Positions 1-7,698 of a DNA stretch of 18,354 bases are shown here, one piece after another. Within the stretch, counting starts at the first letter, position 1. Each line of letters starts with the position of its first letter. The DNA comes from an uncultured Oscillospiraceae bacterium (lineage in GTDB: Bacteria > Bacillota > Clostridia > Oscillospirales > Oscillospiraceae), in contig CALWWH010000022.1 in assembly GCA_944385195.1 (NCBI GenBank), forward strand, positions 1-18,354, written 5' to 3'. The notes under the pieces were generated by a model. The model was not told the DNA's origin and did not search any database. It worked only from the letters and a program-made list of their open reading frames with translations. A program made the position numbers and the translations under genes.

Positions 1-1
1 A

Positions 2-1894
2 ACATTGCTGCAAATAGTCAAGAATCTGCGCATCCTGTTCAGAGAACGAAGGCGTGGTAGAGACTGCCAATTGGCCAAAGATGCGGCCAGCATATTCCTG
101 CAAATCCTCCGGGCTGTTGAGCACAGACGGCAGCTCCAACAATTTGTGCAGTGCCAGCTCCTGTTCAGGAGACTCAAGACGGACAGCGCTGGCTGCACTG
201 TTGATTGCCAGCGCAATGGCCTGCAATGTGCCAAGACCAGGTTGCTGGGAGAGCTCCTCGCACAGATCCAAAGCAGCCTGATAGCTGCCGCTTTGCGTCA
301 GGTCATAGATTGTGGCCAGCCGGTTAAAGAATAGTCGGTCGACGTTGTTTTTCTCCGTCAGCTCCTCGAACAACACCACGGGCTGCTGCTGACGGACAGC
401 AGCATATAGTGCGGCCTCTGCCTCCCGGGCGGCAAGCTGAAGGCCGGGAGCGCCAGGCTGCGGCCGGCTGATACCGATGTTGACCGCTGACTGTAGTGTG
501 ATTGTTAGTGTATCAGCCAGGGTGCTCAGCAAATCTTTTAGGGCTTTGGCGTCTGCAAAACGACTGTCCAGGAGGAACATCGTCTCCCGCGGAAAGCGAA
601 TTGTGTGCATCAGACCAAAGTTTGCCAGACGCTGCTGCACTGCGCCGATGGTGGCCTGGGTGGCCACAGAATACGCTTCTTTGGACAGCTGCCCCGGTTG
701 CTGTGTACAGACCAAAGCATAATGGGACTCGGCCAAGGAGATGTCTAAACGCCTCAATGTGTCGGAATCGTAATTGCCGCCCCAACCGGTGATCAGGTGC
801 TGCAGCACATGCTGACGGTCCCACTCTTTTGCAGTGCGGAGCTGGTCTTCTTTTTGCTCCAATTCCCTCAAATAAGTGTGCACCTGATTTTCGATGGCGT
901 GGAAAACATCGTCTTGGGCCGTCTCATGTGCACGGGACAGTACCAGATCAGCCACCCGTCGGATGGGACGGTACTGTGCACGGACGAAGAGAAAAGCCAT
1001 CACAGCGCCTAAGAGCACTAAAACAATGCAGCATATAATGCACGTGACATGAAGGACGCTCAGGGCGCTGTACATTTCGCCCTGGGGCATCAGAAAAGCG
1101 ACTTCGTAGCCATCACTCGTGTAAATCTGGCGAATACCGGCAAGCGGCGTCGCGCTGTCTTGATACACAGACAAGATGGGGCCGGCACTGCTGAAGACGG
1201 TCTGGGTGATGTCTGGCCAGACAGATTCATCTCCATGCCATACCATAGCACCCTCGTCCAGCTGCAGTAGAAAAATATCACTTTGAGAAAATCCGTCGCC
1301 TGCTGGCAGAATCCCATCGATTGTCGCCTGAATACCAACCAACTTATATCCAGTGTGATAATCGATTCGGCGCAGGTAAAGCAGTTGGCTCTCGCTGATT
1401 TGAATGTAGCGGTTGTGTCCGGTAGACTCGGCATAGGCAGCCAATTCTTCCATCGTCAGTCCAAAGTCATCAATGCCCCAGGCGCAGTGATCCCCGCGCC
1501 AGTTGGCAATATTCGTCAGCAGCATTTCCGCCCGGGGAATCCAGACGAACATGCCGCTGATGTATTGTTTGGTTTCGATTTGCTCCAGTATATTCTTCTG
1601 TAAGATCAGAACATGTTCGATCATTTCTGGCGTTTTTAATGAAGCCCTGACAGGAGAAAGCGCAGTCATATGCGCGTCCAGTTGAATGGCGTTGGCGGCG
1701 GATTGAATTTCGTCCATGACCGTTTCCACACGCAGCACAAAATTATGCGCCCGCTCGCGAGAAGTGGACTCTGCTGAAGCCTGGACAGTCTGCAAGGTAC
1801 GGTTGTGCAGCGAGAGCATGACAATCAGGCTCACCAGAACCACTGCCATATAAGACAGCCACCAGATCCACAAGGTCTTTTTATGATAGCGCAT
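2..1894 (-). CDS. Membrane-anchored sensor/regulator, probably AraC (YesN-like) family, 3' end outside window
   Basis: An open frame of 631 codons begins at the ATG read 1894-1892 and runs off the left edge with no stop. A strong GAGAGGAGG site lies just upstream on the minus strand. Residues 8-29 (LWIWWLSYMAVVLVS...) form one membrane segment and 283-304 a second. They enclose an extracytoplasmic domain of about 250 residues, which is the Cache-type sensor layout. A HAMP-like PIRR stretch follows at 310-313, then a predicted coiled coil and a middle domain of about 300 residues. This order matches large membrane-bound AraC regulators of Firmicutes that partner with LplA/YtcQ-type solute-binding proteins. 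The diagnostic C-terminal helix-turn-helix would lie beyond the edge, so the family call is inferred. A sensor histidine kinase is the main alternative, though no H-box is visible. It lies 28 nt after rlmI and is probably cotranscribed with ychF and rlmI. Confidence 0.7.
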   Translation of the reverse strand, partial: MRYHKKTLWIWWLSYMAVVLVSLIVMLSLHNRTLQTVQASAESTSRERAHNFVLRVETVMDEIQSAANAIQLDAHMTALSPVRASLKTPEMIEHVLILQKNILEQIETKQYISGMFVWIPRAEMLLTNIANWRGDHCAWGIDDFGLTMEELAAYAESTGHNRYIQISESQLLYLRRIDYHTGYKLVGIQATIDGILPAGDGFSQSDIFLLQLDEGAMVWHGDESVWPDITQTVFSSAGPILSVYQDSATPLAGIRQIYTSDGYEVAFLMPQGEMYSALSVLHVTCIICCIVLVLLGAVMAFLFVRAQYRPIRRVADLVLSRAHETAQDDVFHAIENQVHTYLRELEQKEDQLRTAKEWDRQHVLQHLITGWGGNYDSDTLRRLDISLAESHYALVCTQQPGQLSKEAYSVATQATIGAVQQRLANFGLMHTIRFPRETMFLLDSRFADAKALKDLLSTLADTLTITLQSAVNIGISRPQPGAPGLQLAAREAEAALYAAVRQQQPVVLFEELTEKNNVDRLFFNRLATIYDLTQSGSYQAALDLCEELSQQPGLGTLQAIALAINSAASAVRLESPEQELALHKLLELPSVLNSPEDLQEYAGRIFGQLAVSTTPSFSEQDAQILDYLQQC

Positions 1895-1922
1895 GCACAG
1901 CCTCCTCTCTCAGAAGATAGAG

Positions 1923-3086
1923 TTATAGAACCTGTAAAATCTCACCCTTGAGGTACAGAGACTGTCCCGCTGTCAGCAGGGCAGGGTGGTCTCGGGACTG
2001 CTGCAGGCGCTCAATCAGCCGCACCGGGCGGCGCAGGTCGGCGGCAGCCTCTGTGAGCATCTGCGAGAAGAAGGGCGGGGTCATAAACTGGCTGCAAGAG
2101 CAAGTGAGCAGGAAACCGCCCGGCTCAACCATCTGCATGGCGCGCAGGTTCAATTCTTTATAGCCTCGATATGCGCTCTCCAGGGCGCGGCGATTCTTGG
2201 CAAAGGCAGGGGGATCGAGGATGACGACGCCGTATTTGCGTCCCTCATCGGCCCACTTCCGAGCCACATCAAAGACATTGGCGCAGAAGGTGGAGAGCTC
2301 CACACCGTTGAGCGCCGCATTGTCCCGGGTCAGTGCCAAGGCTTCCTCGGAGATATCGACAGCCTCCGCAGAGGCGGCGCCGTAGAGCATGGCGTGAATG
2401 GCAAAGCCGCCGGAGCAGCAGCAGAGATCAAGTACTGACTTGCCTGCTGCATAAGGTTTCAGACGCCCGCGGTTCTCCTGCTGATCGAGAAAGTGACCGG
2501 TTTTCTGGCCTGTAGGGATGTTGACCAGCATCCGCGCATCGTGCTCGATGATTTCAACGCGGTCGGGGACATTGCCAAATACGCAGCCAGTCAACTGGGA
2601 CAGGCCCTCCTTCTCGCGGACAGGGAGGTCGTCGCGTTCGTAGATGCCCTTGGGCTGTAGCAAGGCGGCTAGCTCCTCCACAAGAACGTCTTTCCACTGT
2701 TCCAGGCCGTAGGACGCAATCTGGAAGGAGAGATAGTCAGCAAACTTGTCCACAGTCAGACCGGGGAGTCCGTCGCTTTCGCCGAAAACCACACGGCAGG
2801 CATTGCCGAAGCCGAGCTGCTGGCGGTATCGCCAGGCAGCGGTCAATTTTCGGCGGAAAAAATCCCGGTCGATGGCCTCGGCCTTATCCCGTGTCAGGAT
2901 GCGCAGGGCGATGCGGGAAGTGCCATGGTAAAAACCCTTGGCCAGGAAGCGATGCTTAGCATCCAGCACGTCGGCGACGCAGCCAGTCTGACAGTCGACT
3001 GCCTCGGCAATTTCGTTGTCGTAGATCCACACCGCGCCGGCTCGCACATCAGCATCCTCGCCGCGGTTGAGGATGATATATGGCAT
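1923..3086 (-). CDS. rlmI: Class I SAM-dependent rRNA large-subunit methyltransferase (RlmI type)
   Basis: This 387-residue protein matches the RlmI/YwbD family, which methylates a cytosine at C5 in 23S rRNA. The N-terminal ~75 residues form the PUA-like RNA-binding domain. The family stretch QKTGHFLDQQENR is at 194-206, SAM-binding motif I (VLDLCCCSGGF) at 218-228, DPPAF at 291-295 and the catalytic-cysteine region TCSCS at 328-332. The ATG at 3086 is preceded by GGAGG at suitable spacing. The gene starts 14 nt after the ychF stop, so the two are very likely one transcript. The length is normal for the family. The exact target cytosine is inferred from the family. Paralogues in Firmicutes could modify a different site. 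Confidence 0.9.
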   Translation of the reverse strand: MPYIILNRGEDADVRAGAVWIYDNEIAEAVDCQTGCVADVLDAKHRFLAKGFYHGTSRIALRILTRDKAEAIDRDFFRRKLTAAWRYRQQLGFGNACRVVFGESDGLPGLTVDKFADYLSFQIASYGLEQWKDVLVEELAALLQPKGIYERDDLPVREKEGLSQLTGCVFGNVPDRVEIIEHDARMLVNIPTGQKTGHFLDQQENRGRLKPYAAGKSVLDLCCCSGGFAIHAMLYGAASAEAVDISEEALALTRDNAALNGVELSTFCANVFDVARKWADEGRKYGVVILDPPAFAKNRRALESAYRGYKELNLRAMQMVEPGGFLLTCSCSQFMTPPFFSQMLTEAAADLRRPVRLIERLQQSRDHPALLTAGQSLYLKGEILQVL

Positions 3087-3100
3087 GGGATACCTCCGAT

Positions 3101-4195
3101 TCAGACGTTAAACAGGAAATTGACCACGTCGCCATCCTGCATGACGTAGTCCTTGCCCTCGGAGCGCAGAAGGCCCTGGGAGCGTGCGTTGGCCAGCGTA
3201 GAGACGGTCTTTAGATCCTCGAAGGATACGACCTCGGCGCGAATGAAGCCGCGCTCAAAGTCAGAGTGGATCTTTCCAGCGGCCTGGGGCGCACGAGTCC
3301 CTTTTTTGATGGTCCAGGCCCGGCACTCATCGCTGCCGGCGGTCAGGAAGCTGATGAGCCCAAGCAAGTTATAGCTGGCGCGGATGAGCTGACTCAGGCC
3401 GGATTCTGTGATGCCGGACTCCTCCCGGAACATTGCCTTTTCTTCCTCGTCATCCAGCTCGGCGATGTCCGCCTCGAGCTTGGCGCAGACAGGAAGGGCA
3501 AGGCTGCCCTCCGCTTCGGCAAAGGTCTTGACCTTCTGGAAGTAGCTGCTGGAAGAGAGGTCGCAGATGCTCTGCTCGTCCATGTTGGCAGCGTAGATGA
3601 CGCGCTTTGCAGTCAGCAAGTCGCTGATGGCGATGATCTCCCGGTCCTCGTCACTGCATTCAAAGGTGCGCACGGGCTTACCTTCGTTCATGTGGGCAAC
3701 CAGCTGCTCGAACAGCTCCGCTTCCTTCAAGAATTTCTTGTCGCCTTTGGCGGCTTTTTTGGCGCGGTCAATGCGGCGCTCGGCCATCTCAATATCGGCC
3801 ATGATCAGCTCGGTGTCGATGATCTCAATGTCACGCAGGGGATCGGTGCTGCCCTCCACATGACCGATGTCGGGGTCATCAAAGCAGCGGACGACGTGGA
3901 TGATCGCATCCGTACCGCGAATGTTGGATAGGAACTTATTTCCAAGACCCTCGCCCTTGGATGCGCCCTTGACCAGGCCGGCGATGTCAACGAATTCGAT
4001 GACGGCAGGGGTAAACTTTTTGGGGTGGTACAAGTCCCAAAGCCACTCCAGACGCTCATCCGGCACGGTGACAACGCCCACGTTGGGGTCGATTGTGCAG
4101 AAGGGGTAGTTAGCGGCCTCCGCTTTGGCCCCAGACAGAGCATTGAACAGGGTGCTTTTGCCAACATTGGGCAAACCTACGATTCCTAATTTCAT
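3101..4195 (-). CDS. ychF: Redox-regulated ATPase YchF (OLA1 family)
   Basis: This 364-residue Obg-related P-loop ATPase associates with ribosomes and is linked to oxidative-stress responses in studied bacteria. Walker A is GLPNVGKS at 7-14 and the DIAG Walker B/G3 motif begins at D70. The usual GTPase NKxD motif is replaced by NMDE at 204-207, the change that gives this family ATP rather than GTP preference. The C-terminal ~85 residues, ending VMQDGDVVNFLFNV, are the TGS domain. AAGGAGA precedes the ATG at a suitable distance. It is the first gene of a minus-strand run with rlmI and the membrane regulator. Its promoter is probably at 4324-4352, leaving a long leader. Confidence 0.97.
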   Translation of the reverse strand: MKLGIVGLPNVGKSTLFNALSGAKAEAANYPFCTIDPNVGVVTVPDERLEWLWDLYHPKKFTPAVIEFVDIAGLVKGASKGEGLGNKFLSNIRGTDAIIHVVRCFDDPDIGHVEGSTDPLRDIEIIDTELIMADIEMAERRIDRAKKAAKGDKKFLKEAELFEQLVAHMNEGKPVRTFECSDEDREIIAISDLLTAKRVIYAANMDEQSICDLSSSSYFQKVKTFAEAEGSLALPVCAKLEADIAELDDEEEKAMFREESGITESGLSQLIRASYNLLGLISFLTAGSDECRAWTIKKGTRAPQAAGKIHSDFERGFIRAEVVSFEDLKTVSTLANARSQGLLRSEGKDYVMQDGDVVNFLFNV

Positions 4196-4323
4196 GTCGA
4201 TCTATATCTCCTTATAAATTGCTTTTTAACATGCGCGCTTTATATGATAGATGCCCATACAATATTCAACCTATCCTGTCGTATGTTTTTTAATATTAAG
4301 AAAAAGCACACTATCACAGTATA

Positions 4324-4352
4324 ATTATAGCACATAGCGCGGGTGCTCTCAA
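4324..4352 (-). promoter_or_regulatory. Predicted sigma-A promoter for ychF-rlmI
   Basis: On the minus strand, TTGAGA (4352-4347) is followed after exactly 17 nt by TATAAT (4329-4324). Transcription would start near 4317, giving a leader of about 120 nt before the ychF ATG. The leader is AT-rich. A second weaker candidate (TTGAAT followed by TATAAA) lies closer to the gene. Confidence 0.6.
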
Positions 4353-4526
4353 GCGGATAATTGATTTTTTACAGGGGGCCATGCGACAGCCCCCGCTAGG
4401 CCATTTGCAGACTGGTAGTGACAGCGCATTGACAATAAAAATCTTTTCGGTCTGATTGCTGCATCAGTACCGGGGGCCTGGCGCAGCAGCAATATACAGA
4501 CTGCTAGGACTTGAAACAGATTGTAC

Positions 4527-4555
4527 TTGCAAACGAAATTCCTATCGTGTATAAT
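4527..4555 (+). promoter_or_regulatory. Predicted sigma-A promoter of the LacI-family regulator gene
   Basis: TTGCAA (4527-4532), a 17-nt spacer and a perfect TATAAT (4550-4555). Transcription would start near 4562, leaving a leader of only about 26 nt, which the palindromic operator at 4561-4575 largely fills. Confidence 0.75.
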
Positions 4556-4560
4556 ATCTG

Positions 4561-4575
4561 TGAAATTAATTTTCA
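4561..4575. promoter_or_regulatory. Putative LacI-family operator, autoregulatory copy
   Basis: TGAAA-TTAAT-TTTCA has 5-bp arms that are perfect inverted repeats. It sits on the predicted transcription start and touches the AGGAGG ribosome-binding site (4575-4580). It is identical in 14 of 15 positions to the site at 5778-5792 in front of the lipoprotein gene. A repressor bound here would block its own transcription. Binding by the adjacent regulator is inferred. Confidence 0.6.
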
Positions 4576-4587
4576 GGAGGCGCATAC

Positions 4588-5697
4588 ATGGTTAAATTAG
4601 TCGATATTGCTGAAGCTGCAGGAGTTTCTCCTGCAACCGTTTCTCGCGTCCTGAATGATAGCCTGTTGGTTTCCGATGAAAAGCGTGAGCGTGTACTGAA
4701 AGCGGTACGGGATCTCAATTATATTCCACTGCGTCCACTGCGCGGATATAACGCCGATGGAGAAACACCTCCTCCCAACAACACAATGGCCAGAAAACTG
4801 ATTCTTGTCATCCACAGCCGGATGAATGAGATGAATTATGGCGCGATGATAATGGCAGCGTCCGACCTGGGCTATGGGATCTGCACCATCAATATCATGG
4901 ACTTTGCGAAAAAAAATGAAGAAAACGCCATCCAGGTCATTCAGACCCTACAAAATACGGTGCAATTGGCCGGAGTTCTGCTCTATGGAAATGTGGTAAG
5001 CAATGGCAGCCGATTGCAGCAAATACTGGAAACCTGCCCCGTCGTGCAGATCGGGGAACACGCCGAGCTGTCCAATTGCGGTACAGTGACCATAGACAAT
5101 CAGGCGGCGGTCTATGACACCGTCAAATATCTGCTCGCCTGCGGCTGCAAACGCCCGGTTTTGCTGGTTCGAAGTATGGGAGAGCACGCAACCTTGTGCG
5201 AACAGCACCGAATCTGGGGGTACCGTTTGGCAATGCTGGAAGCAGGATTCGAGGTTGAAAATATGCAAATCTACAGCGCAGACGACACCATGGAAGGCGG
5301 CGCCGAGACGGTTGAGGAAATTCTTCAGACTGGATTTCAACCAGATGCCATCATTGCCAGCTCCGACTTAGCGGCTATGGGCAGCATTAAGGTGCTGCAA
5401 TACCATGGGCTGCGCGTTCCCGAGGATGTTGCCGTGGTTGGCTTGGAAGACAATGGTCTGGGATTGCTTTCGGAGCCGGAACTGAGTACCATGGCGGCAG
5501 GGCAGGGGAATATCGCCAGCGATGCCATTGAGCTACTACACAAGCTGATCACCGGTGCAATGCAGCCGGGATGCGTGATGCCCTATCCCCGGCAGCTGAT
5601 TGTTCGCGGCAGTTCTCCGGTGGCAGAGAACGTTCCAGGATTGCTGGTTCACCCTGCTTTGTACGGCAGATGGATCGGCAGACAAACAAAAAAATGA
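4588..5697 (+). CDS. LacI-family transcriptional regulator
   Basis: This 369-residue cytoplasmic DNA-binding protein opens with the canonical LacI/GalR helix-turn-helix (KLVDIAEAAGVSPATVSRVLN, residues 3-23) and the hinge-helix region near residues 48-60. A periplasmic-binding-protein-like effector domain follows from about residue 68 to 340. AGGAGG lies 7 nt before the ATG. The gene is followed by a perfect terminator hairpin and then by the lipoprotein/glycosidase operon in the same direction. It is probably the local repressor of that operon, because both promoters carry nearly the same palindrome. The likely inducer is a sugar or glycoside handled by the downstream genes. The effector cannot be read from sequence. 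Confidence 0.93.
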   Translation: MVKLVDIAEAAGVSPATVSRVLNDSLLVSDEKRERVLKAVRDLNYIPLRPLRGYNADGETPPPNNTMARKLILVIHSRMNEMNYGAMIMAASDLGYGICTINIMDFAKKNEENAIQVIQTLQNTVQLAGVLLYGNVVSNGSRLQQILETCPVVQIGEHAELSNCGTVTIDNQAAVYDTVKYLLACGCKRPVLLVRSMGEHATLCEQHRIWGYRLAMLEAGFEVENMQIYSADDTMEGGAETVEEILQTGFQPDAIIASSDLAAMGSIKVLQYHGLRVPEDVAVVGLEDNGLGLLSEPELSTMAAGQGNIASDAIELLHKLITGAMQPGCVMPYPRQLIVRGSSPVAENVPGLLVHPALYGRWIGRQTKK

Positions 5698-5706
5698 AAT
5701 ATTTTT

Positions 5707-5768
5707 GCATTGCAATATGCACATATGGGTATCTAATTCTTTGTGCATATTGCAATGCAGTTTTTTTC
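5707..5768 (+). terminator. Rho-independent terminator after the LacI-family regulator
   Basis: Two perfectly complementary 17-nt arms (5707-5723 and 5742-5758, beginning GCATTGCAATATGC and ending GCATATTGCAATGC) enclose an 18-nt loop. AG and seven T follow. It begins 9 nt after the regulator stop, so the regulator and lipoprotein genes are separate transcription units. The 17-bp stem is unusually long and AT-containing for a simple terminator. Confidence 0.9.
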
Positions 5769-5776
5769 CTCTACAC

Positions 5777-5805
5777 TTGAAACTAATTTTCAATTATGAT
5801 ATCAT
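5777..5805 (+). promoter_or_regulatory. Predicted sigma-A promoter of the lipoprotein-glycosidase operon
   Basis: TTGAAA (5777-5782), 17 nt, TATCAT (5800-5805). Transcription would start near 5812. The -35 hexamer lies inside the left arm of the putative operator, a layout expected for repression by blocking polymerase. Confidence 0.65.
5778..5792. promoter_or_regulatory. Putative LacI-family operator, operon copy
   Basis: TGAAA-CTAAT-TTTCA. The arms extend one base further on each side to TTGAAA/TTTCAA. It differs at only one central base from the site at 4561-4575 and overlaps the -35 element and spacer of the operon promoter. It is most simply a binding site of the regulator encoded at 4588-5697. 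That link is inferred. Confidence 0.6.
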
Positions 5806-5816
5806 ATAAAACACAA

Positions 5817-5839
5817 TGTGGATGAAAAATTCATCCACA
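5817..5839 (+). promoter_or_regulatory. Perfect 10-bp inverted repeat at the 5' end of the operon mRNA
   Basis: TGTGGATGAA-AAA-TTCATCCACA, a perfect palindrome with a 3-nt centre. It begins about 5 nt after the predicted transcription start and about 50 nt before the lipoprotein gene. It may be a 5' mRNA-stabilising hairpin or a second protein-binding site. The sequence does not decide between them. Confidence 0.45.
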
Positions 5840-5886
5840 GGAACTCGGAAACGTGTTTCTGAAAAAATGAAAGGAGTAGATCCCAA

Positions 5887-7572
5887 ATGAAGAAAGCCCT
5901 CGCAATTTTGCTGGCAGCTCTGATGCTGCTGACCATGATGGTTGGCTGCGCTTCTGAGCCCGCCGACACTCCCGACACCCCCGATACACCTGCGGCTGAT
6001 GAGCCGAGCTCTGAGCCCACTGCGGACGAACCAGCTGAGGCGCCTGCGGACGAGTCGGCCGAGGAACCTGCCGAGGATACCGGTGCCGCCGAGCCGCCTG
6101 TTGAAGCGCCCGCGGAGACCGCAGAGATCAAATACCCCCTCACTGATGAACCAGTAACCTATACCGTCTTCGCCAACGGCATGATCCTGGGCTCTGTGCC
6201 GGATATGGAGGATCTGAACCAGTCTGTGGCTGTGGCTAAGATCAGCGAGATCACCGGCGTCAACATCGACTGGGAGATCCCTTCTGCCGCCGCGATGCAA
6301 GAGCAGCTGAACCTGATGATTGTCTCCGAAGATTATACCGACGGTCTGGTCTACTACAGCACCAGCCTCACCGGCGGGCTGGACTACAGCATCCAGGAAG
6401 AGATTATCATTGACCTGAAGGACATCATTCACACGTCCTGCCCGAACTATCTGGCCAGAGTAGAGGCTGATGAGAGCGCCAGGCGCGGGGCGTACACCGA
6501 TGGCGGCCACATGGGCGCAATGTATAAGATGACCGACCGCCGCCCCGAGTGTTATGGCGGTTTCTATGTGGTGGAATCTGTTCTGGAGGAGGCGGGCTTC
6601 TCGGCTGACAGCCTGCCCCGCACCTATGAGGACTTTGAGCTCATCTTGGCCGCCGGCAAGGACGACGCCAGCAACGCGCCCCTCTATTTGGATGGTACCT
6701 CCCGCATCATGCTCTCTGTTGGTCTCGATGTCGGCAGCGGCTTTTCCCACAACGGTGACAATCAGCTGGTCTACGGCCCTGCCACCGATGCCTATAAACA
6801 GCATTTGAGCATGCTGGCTGACTGGTATGCCGAGGGCTATGTGGACAAGGACTTTGCTTCCCGTTCCTCGTTCTATGCCGACATGGGCTTGATGATGGCT
6901 GGTGAATTCGTGGTTATGCCGGGCGTTTTTGGTTTCTCCACCGTCTATACCAACAACGGTCTGTCTGTACAGCCGATCCCGCTTCCCGCTCTGGAGGCCG
7001 GTGCGCCCCGTTACTTATCCGCCGGCACCAACGACGAGATTCTCAACGGCGACCGCCTGATGATCTTCACTTCCTGCGAAAACCCGACCCTCCTGGCGCA
7101 GCATTTTGATTATGGCTACAGCGACGAGGGTGCCATCATCGCCAACTTCGGCGTTGAAGGAGAGACTTTCGAATACGATGAGAATTGTGAAATTGTCTAT
7201 ATTAACCGCGACCCCGATAAAATGGAGCAGTGGTACTCTTACGGCTCCATGCTGCCCTTCCTGAGCCTGACCTGGCGCGAGTACATCGGTGAGCCGGAGC
7301 TCGCCACCCGCTCCCGTCAGATCTGGGAGGAGAACTGGTCCTACGAAAACCACAAGGCTTTTGGGTCTCTGACTGCCGAAGAGGGCGAGCAAGTCTCCAG
7401 CAAGTACAGCGATATTCAGACCCGTGCCAACGAATATACCATGCAGGCCATCCAGGGCAGCGTCAATATCGACGAGACCTGGGATGCTTTCGTGGATGAG
7501 CTCTATGCCATGGGCCTTGAGGAAGTGACTGCTACCTATCAGGCGGCGCATGACCGTTATCTGGCCCGTTAA
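5887..7572 (+). CDS. ABC-type extracellular solute-binding lipoprotein (LplA/YtcQ-like)
   Basis: This 561-residue protein begins with a lipoprotein signal: basic MKK, a hydrophobic core, and a lipobox MVGC with the lipidated cysteine at 21. Residues 22-79 form a low-complexity Pro/Ala/Asp/Glu linker built from PADEPAE-like units, which would hold the binding domain away from the membrane. From about residue 84 the sequence follows the family 1 solute-binding fold, as in the stretch NIDWEIPSAAAMQEQLNLMI, typical of proteins that bind oligosaccharides. AAGGAG precedes the ATG at 5887. It is the first gene of the predicted LacI-controlled operon and is separated from the glycosidase gene by a strong hairpin. 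No ABC permease or ATPase gene lies in the window, so it must rely on a transporter elsewhere or act as a sensor accessory. The ligand is unknown. Confidence 0.9.
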   Translation: MKKALAILLAALMLLTMMVGCASEPADTPDTPDTPAADEPSSEPTADEPAEAPADESAEEPAEDTGAAEPPVEAPAETAEIKYPLTDEPVTYTVFANGMILGSVPDMEDLNQSVAVAKISEITGVNIDWEIPSAAAMQEQLNLMIVSEDYTDGLVYYSTSLTGGLDYSIQEEIIIDLKDIIHTSCPNYLARVEADESARRGAYTDGGHMGAMYKMTDRRPECYGGFYVVESVLEEAGFSADSLPRTYEDFELILAAGKDDASNAPLYLDGTSRIMLSVGLDVGSGFSHNGDNQLVYGPATDAYKQHLSMLADWYAEGYVDKDFASRSSFYADMGLMMAGEFVVMPGVFGFSTVYTNNGLSVQPIPLPALEAGAPRYLSAGTNDEILNGDRLMIFTSCENPTLLAQHFDYGYSDEGAIIANFGVEGETFEYDENCEIVYINRDPDKMEQWYSYGSMLPFLSLTWREYIGEPELATRSRQIWEENWSYENHKAFGSLTAEEGEQVSSKYSDIQTRANEYTMQAIQGSVNIDETWDAFVDELYAMGLEEVTATYQAAHDRYLAR

Positions 7573-7616
7573 AGGCTAAATCTAAGTTCATAGAGCGTTA
7601 CAATTGAGTCGCAATT

Positions 7617-7654
7617 GAGGTCGGAACGGTGGACGCCTCCACCAATCCGGCCTC
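7617..7654 (+). terminator. Strong intra-operon hairpin (attenuator or partial terminator)
   Basis: Outer arms GAGGTCGGA/TCCGGCCTC (one G-U pair) and inner arms GGTGGA/TCCACC enclose a 4-nt loop with a small internal loop. Only TTT follows, so it is at best a weak terminator. Between a solute-binding protein gene and downstream enzyme genes such hairpins commonly lower downstream expression or protect the upstream mRNA. A direct repeat CAATTGAG (7601-7608 and 7612-7619) immediately precedes and overlaps it. Confidence 0.6.
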
Positions 7655-7698
7655 TTTGCATAAATTTTGGAAAATTCGAATTATAGGAGGATCATATC

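Larger units (their letters stand above)
4196..4587. other. Divergent intergenic region between ychF and the LacI-family regulator
   Basis: This 392-nt region holds the minus-strand ychF promoter and leader on its left and the plus-strand regulator promoter and operator on its right. Between them is a hairpin with arms GGGGGC/GCCCCC (4374-4394) and an 8-bp inverted repeat ATTGCTGC/GCAGCAAT (4455-4462 and 4486-4493) with a 23-nt loop. Neither hairpin is followed by a T run on either strand, so neither looks like a terminator. A minus-strand reading frame of 78 codons here has no recognisable features. Confidence 0.7.

Noticed and set aside
4374..4394. GGGGGC/GCCCCC hairpin, considered as a terminator
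   Set aside because: No T run on either strand, and it lies upstream of both divergent genes rather than downstream of any.
5845..5862. Inverted repeat TCGGAAAC-GT-GTTTCTGA, considered as a CcpA cre site
   Set aside because: It fails the cre consensus at several conserved positions, including the right-hand CA. It may only be a weak leader hairpin.
5794..6804. Long minus-strand reading frame (about 336 codons) opposite the lipoprotein gene
   Set aside because: It is antisense to a gene with a clear lipobox and family fold. Its composition is a mirror of the plus-strand codon bias and it has no ribosome-binding site or recognisable motifs.
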